This document shows positions 59,601-64,000 of a DNA stretch of 64,000 nucleotides, one piece after another. Positions within the stretch are counted from its first letter, which is position 1; the number at the start of each line of letters is the position of its first letter. The position numbers were made by a program, and so were the translations under genes. The stretch covers positions 4,030,001 through 4,094,000 of the forward strand of contig NC_037310.1 of assembly GCF_000143535.2 (NCBI RefSeq), written 5' to 3'. Source of the DNA: Botrytis cinerea B05.10. Taxonomy: Eukaryota > Ascomycota > Leotiomycetes > Helotiales > Sclerotiniaceae. Under the pieces are notes generated by a model. That model had not been told where the DNA came from. It did not search any database and saw only the letters and a list, made by a program, of their open reading frames with translations.

Positions 59601-60767
59601 CGCTTTCTGTGCAAACTTTTCAACCCATATCCTGTAGTACACGCAGACACCTAGAAACATTCGGACTTCTGTTGCTGATTTGGGTTCTGGCCAGTCAAGG
59701 ATCTTTTTGATTTTGGCTTCCACAGGCTTTCGTCCTTCTGATCCAACTACATAGCCTACCACTTCCATTCCATCATAGCACCACTTGGACTTTGCACCAA
59801 CAGCACAGCCTGCGCGCTCAAGGCGTTCAAGGGTTTTATCAATTGCTTGGATATGTTCTAGAACGAACTTTCGCACACCCGGTACTATTTCTTTGTTGTC
59901 ATATACCGTTTTCGGTCCTTTGATGCCGATATCGTCCAGAAAGGATATTGCCACTGACGGAGTCAAATCACCAAGAATTTTCATAATGATACGACAGAAT
60001 TGAGCTACCGAGTTGGTTGCTCCTTGGGGAAGTGTAGTGTATCGGAGGAGGCCAAGCGGGGTCTGGAAAGCTGTTAAGTCTCTGCTCTCGAGAGCCAGAG
60101 GTATCTGATCATAACCAGAAAAGAAGTCGATTAGTGAAGCTACCGTGCAGCCTGCAAAATTTTCCGCAAAAGCATCTGCATCAGGAGGTAGATTCGCATC
60201 TCGAATCGTGTATCGATTCAGCTCTACCACAGCATTGATGATTCGATAGGCGCCTGGGGTCTTCTTTTTCACCAAGAACCACGGATTACGATAAGGCCCA
60301 TCACATAATTCGAAGACTCCTTGCTTTATTCTATCTCTAAACATAGTAGAAACCACTTCCACTAAGGCTTTTGGAACTGGGAAACCAGGAGTTTGCCAAG
60401 CCTCATGGGGAACAGTTCGAATTCTTTGTGGTGGGGCTACGTCCTCTTGTACCCGTCCAGCATGTGTCCAGTCGAATGCTAAGGCCCCTTCTCGATTGAG
60501 GAGGCAGGCCATCAGCATGTCTCTTTCCAAATCCGTCAAAAGATCTCCGCAATCAATCGCCTTTGTTCTTTCTGGAGTGAGCCGATACCCTTCAGGTTCT
60601 TTGTTGAAGCAGGGTATAAGAAACTCTTTCCATCTCCCGAATAACTCTTGATACGGATTTCTTAACTGATCACACTCAAACCAATCGTCTCTTCCGCCAG
60701 GGGGTTCTCCAGTAATATTACATAGTTGATTCGAGAAGCGGACCTTCGTAGCTTTATTCTTGTACAT
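56652..60767 (-). pseudogene. Ty3/gypsy pol: RT-RNaseH-integrase, one frame with six nonsense codons
   Basis: The minus-strand frame from ATG 60767 to the stop at 56652 spans 1371 codons. RT motifs are ASLIDFFSGYDQIPL, LPQGATNS and the active-site SFLDDIGIKG. RNase H has LGVDASIDGWG, FETDAK-like LETDAK and AADGLSRRP. An integrase H2C2 zinc motif ends at SCSNC (58614). Stops follow at 58611, 58602, 58551, 57351, 57285 and 57123, each one C-to-T step from CAG, CAA or CGA. The frame between them stays coherent (QEEPLHPTW after the zinc motif, a basic Pro-rich tail GRPRGSRRIREV at the end). The central integrase core is too diverged for me to place its acidic residues. Reverse-transcriptase motifs look intact, but integrase cannot be made from this copy. 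Confidence 0.88.
58956..58984. repeat. Lox-like inverted repeat, copy 2 (inside pol)
   Basis: Same arms and spacer as copy 1 with one change (GTAACTTCGC). It lies in frame within pol, encoding HNFANFSRSYE between RNase H and the integrase zinc motif, and does not break the frame. Confidence 0.9.
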
Positions 60768-60947
60768 TATATTTACTTATTCCACATCGTCATTCACAAT
60801 ATAAATATTGAACAATTCTTCGAAGGTTTAAAAGGATATAATATGTTTTCCTTCATCTGACCTTTCTAACATATTGAAGCAGAACTCCTGAAATTCGATA
60901 CTAAGGGAAGCATATATTCTTACAAAATGCTCTATCTTACCATCATC

Positions 60948-60976
60948 ATAACTTCACGAAAAGTTTGCGAAGTTAC
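60948..60976. repeat. Lox-like inverted repeat, copy 3 (gag-pol junction)
   Basis: Arms ATAACTTCAC and GCGAAGTTAC, same spacer GAAAAGTTT and same orientation. Located in the 266-bp gap between the protease stop (61034) and the pol ATG (60767). Confidence 0.9.
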
Positions 60977-61033
60977 AAGAACTGAAGGAATTGAGGAAAT
61001 TGCCAACACATTGTCCCCTCAATGTATCAGTGC

Positions 61034-63541
61034 CTAGTTTTCCGATTGCATCACTATCTGAAACTTCTGCCCAGCACTCCAAACACTAGCTTGAGTTTCT
61101 CTGTCATCATCCACGACTGTAAGGTATTGTGCACCATCCCTGTATGTAAAGCTAACCTCTCCTGCAATAAACCATGGCATACCTAGCAATAGTTCGTTGC
61201 GAGCGTTTTCCATAACGTAAATATTGATCACATTCGAGACTCCTCCCAATACAACACAAACGTCTCTACAAATTCCTCTTAGATTTAAGGAGTCTGCACT
61301 GATGCCCATAATGGTTGTCTGGACTGGGCTGATGGATAGATTAAGTTTTCTAGCCAAAACAGAGTCGATCAGGTTGATCGTGGATTCTGAGTCCGGGATC
61401 GCATTGACTGGATCTAGGCCGTTGACACTAACTTTAACCTTCGAGAGGCTTTCTCTATCTTCATTTATAATATATACTAAATCGATATGGTTTACTTACT
61501 CCAAGGTTTCAAATCGAAAATTAATAGAAAGTCAGTTGATAGTATTAATCAAGTGACTATTCAACTTTAAAGGCATAATAGGATCGCCTACTCTAGTTAT
61601 CTATCTTTTTTAAATGGTTAGATATTCCCTAAGTATCAATCCTAGAAACACATTAATAGTTAATGAAAGAATATCTCTATTAAGCTCTTCTATACTGCCG
61701 AAGGTATTCGTCATGAGCCTAGGCATCATTCTCTTCCTTAGTTTCTTTGTCTTATCAATAACCCTTTCATAGATAATCTCTGGTTCATTGGGGTCTTGAA
61801 TATCCATAGATTCAGTATCTGGCTCAGCCCCATTATAACTAAGAGTATCTTCCTCAAGAAACATCAAATGAGCATATTTAAGAACCTTCGAAGCAAAAGT
61901 AGAATTCTGATTCTTCGCGTTCTTGATAGGTGGTTTGTAAACCTTACTAGAACCATATAAAGGTCGACCGCGTTTCCTAAGTTCAGAGCTAACCGCATTA
62001 ATATATTCTCCTATAGTGAAATTTTCTGGACTATCGATATTGAAAACTTCTGCAATATATATATCTTCAATTAACTATACTTGCTTCACTTCTCTCTATA
62101 GTTGATCCCATCCGTTTGACTTAGCTCTCAAGCTCACTGCCTTAGCAAAGGAACCTTGAGTCTTGTGATCGTGAATAATAGATGAGGGATTCTCCTTTGT
62201 ATCCTTTGGTCCCCAAAACAGCTCGCCATATTGATTATAATATATATATCCATAGTCAATGTACTCTTTGAAGACAGAACAATCCTTTTTGAAACTGTGA
62301 TCTTCTTTCCCAAGGTATTGGTTTTGGCAAAAGTAACAATATCTCCTCTAAACAACATTGACATATTCTACACTGTCATCCATACCATCTTGTATATTGT
62401 TCAAACCTAGAGAGGGATAGTATATTGATATTTGGGATTACATAACAAAAGGGATTCTGTAATTCGAATGGGAATCAAGTATTTGCACTTTTCCTTCCAT
62501 TCTCTTGAAAGCTTTCTCTTGTTAGGTTATTGCAGAAAAGCTTTCAAGCATTTTCGTGATTTGCTCGATACTGTTTGCCTTTAGAATAACAAAACTCTTG
62601 GCTTGCATTTTGGTTTTCTTAAATGAAATAACAATATCGATCAACTCTTCCAGACCCAAATCTTCTTCAGAATCACTCACTTCGAGGATCCTAAATTGGA
62701 ATTCATTATCTGTATATTGCATTACTTATTGAAAGACTTTATCCCACTCCACTATACCAGGTTTCTTCAGATCTATCTTGAATCCAGCAATGCACTTACA
62801 AACAGCTCTTTTAGAGATGTTTTTCAAGAAAGTTTTAGTGACCTCACTTTTGGTTGAAGCTTTGTCTTTAATCAAGCGTTAAACGACTTGATTATACTGA
62901 TATATAAAGCATACAAGTGCATCAACATTGTCTTCCCCTTCCTATTTATATTTCTTAGTAAGACAACGAATATAATCTCTCGAATACATTTTCTGATAAA
63001 TATCATCTGCCAAGTGCTCTTTGAGAAATGTAGGCTTGAATTTGCATTCCCAATCCCAACCTTCTTGCTGCCACTCTTTCATAGCCTTAACATCCTCTCG
63101 AAAAGTCCTTTCCATCTGCAATGGAATTCGAAGATGGAAGTCTTCCTCGTTCATCCTATAATTGCGTCGAAATTGTTCCATGCCTTCACACCACTTTGTA
63201 GCATTAGAACCTTGAAACCACAGCATTCCTTCTTATCCGGGGAGGGGCAATGATAGGGCATTTGCTCTGCTCAATTGTTCCAAAATAGTAGCAAGTTGTG
63301 CAGCACTAACATACCCATCTTACAGGAACACATTAACGCTTTGTTTCTATTTGACAGACTCGGTTTTTCATTGCTCCTTTACTTATTAAGGGAGTGGTCC
63401 TTCTCCTAAAACTTCGGGAGTATCTCTCTATTCCCAAGAATTGAATGCAGTGATCGGAATTGATATATCGAAAGCCGAATCAGAGATCGAGTCTCTCTCC
63501 CTCATTTGACCAGCCTCTCCTTCGAATTTAATGGGTTCCAT
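61034..63541 (-). pseudogene. Ty3/gypsy gag-protease with multiple nonsense codons
   Basis: One minus-strand frame from ATG 63541 (MEPIKFEGEAG) to 61034 holds all readable pieces. Capsid-like gag is at 63226-62942 (WFQGSNATKW, FHLRIPLQMER, WQQEGWDWE) with more gag at 62722-62522. A zinc-knuckle-like CYFCQNQYLGKEDHSFKKDC lies near 62330. An acidic linker is at 61867-61610. A retropepsin-like protease at about 61430-61034 carries IPDSESTINLI and LLLGMPWF. The protease triad D-S-G reads D-S-E by a GGA-to-GAA change. A dozen or more in-frame stops, mostly TAA/TAG, show this copy is dead. Pol is in another frame. Confidence 0.8.
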
Positions 63542-63676
63542 TTTGTCTGAAATAATTCTTTCCTTCTTTTTCTAATGTTTTATTCTTGATCGGTTGTTGC
63601 AGATTGCAATCTTGAAAGGATAGCAAGACTTTATACCGTTGTTTTCATACAACTTCGAAGTCTTTTACCCTTCTTC

Positions 63677-63705
63677 ATAACTTCGCGAAAAGTTTGCGAA
63701 GTTAC
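63677..63705. repeat. Lox-like inverted repeat, copy 4 (gag leader)
   Basis: Arms ATAACTTCGC and GCGAAGTTAC with the same spacer and orientation, 136 bp upstream of the gag ATG on the minus strand, in the 5' leader. Confidence 0.9.
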
Positions 63706-64000
63706 AAAGAAACTCATTGCATCCACGACAACCAATATTTCACCACTTTTTCGGTATATTAACATTGAGCTTTTTCTAATTCGTAACCTTCTACTTTCCC
63801 GAGTTTTCGGAATAGCTCTTGGCTAAAGAAGTATCTCCACTCTTTATCTCCCTTTCATCATTGAGCAAGAGAGAATTCACCCTTGTATCGCCAATAAATA
63901 CCTATCAGATAACTGCTAGTCCACCCCTATTCTGACCACATATAATCAGAACTCTATAGGAATTTTCTAGCCCCATAGACTTTTGAGTTTTCACCTTGTT
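63706..64000 (-). other. Retrotransposon 5' leader, to window edge
   Basis: Upstream of gag on the minus strand. The LTR end sequence (TGTAAAAG on the plus strand) is not present, so the 5' LTR and primer-binding site lie beyond 64000. Confidence 0.5.

Larger units (their letters stand above)
56250..64000 (-). mobile_element. Young Ty3/gypsy retrotransposon, minus strand, runs off right edge
   Basis: Order on the minus strand: gag-protease (63541-61034), pol (60767-56652), polypurine tract, 3' LTR (56520-56250). The 5' LTR is outside the window. Base composition is nearly normal and reading frames are readable except for point nonsense mutations, so this copy is far younger than the chromovirus it interrupts. 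Four copies of a 29-bp inverted repeat sit at its module boundaries. The target flank TTAC (56246-56249) should recur just beyond the 5' LTR. Confidence 0.85.

Noticed and set aside
56601..63705. True loxP/Cre system
   Set aside because: The arms match loxP only over the first nine bases, the unit is 29 bp rather than 34, and no tyrosine recombinase is visible in the window. Only the structural resemblance is claimed.
1..64000. tRNA, rRNA or CRISPR arrays
   Set aside because: No cloverleaf with conserved TPsiC/anticodon arms, no rRNA stretch and no regularly spaced repeat array was seen by eye; a tRNAscan-SE or Infernal run would be needed to exclude a degenerate tRNA.

Overview
The window looks like nuclear DNA of a filamentous ascomycete (Pezizomycotina). 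Genes carry short GT-AG introns (about 50-90 nt) and include fungal-only families (DUF7702, AflR-type Zn2Cys6 regulator, CYP505 P450-reductase fusion, PKS-NRPS hybrid). Gene islands of normal composition alternate with extremely AT-rich blocks full of transposon relics degraded by C-to-T/G-to-A changes, the signature of repeat-induced point mutation (RIP). I cannot name the species; Leotiomycetes is only a guess.

Layout. 1-1078 (-): 5' end of an NRPS that leaves the window. 1689-4286: a DUF7702 membrane protein and a small lipocalin-like protein. 5490-6206: a MITE-like element. 6790-11800: CYP505 gene (-) and an O-methyltransferase-like gene (+) sharing one promoter. 11801-16196: AT-rich repeats, including one LTR inserted inside another. 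16197-17147: alpha/beta hydrolase. 17848-20976: remnant of a Tc1/mariner-type transposon. 22690-24147: AflR-type regulator. 26116-31097: two divergent pairs, NRPS-derived N-methyltransferase (-)/trans-enoyl reductase (+) and HpcH/HpaI aldolase (-)/PKS-NRPS (+). 31098-43700: the 4085-residue PKS-NRPS (KS-AT-DH-MT-KR-ACP-C-A-T-R). 43701-64000: nested retrotransposons. These are an old RIP-ruined chromovirus (from 47022) carrying a Fot1/pogo-like DNA transposon, broken at 56250 by a much younger Ty3/gypsy element on the minus strand that runs off the right edge.

How the genes may work together. The PKS-NRPS has no enoyl reductase, and the trans-enoyl reductase next door should supply that activity. 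The aldolase could make an unusual amino acid such as 4-hydroxy-4-methylglutamate, as in the Sch 210972 pathway. The free-standing NRPS-type N-methyltransferase could methylate the tetramate or amino-acid nitrogen. CYP505, the OMT-like protein and the hydrolase would be tailoring steps under the AflR-type regulator. The predicted product class is an N-methylated polyketide-amino acid (tetramate or aldehyde-derived) metabolite; this is inference. The most unusual structural signal is four same-orientation copies of a 29-bp lox-like inverted repeat, each at a module boundary of the young retrotransposon.
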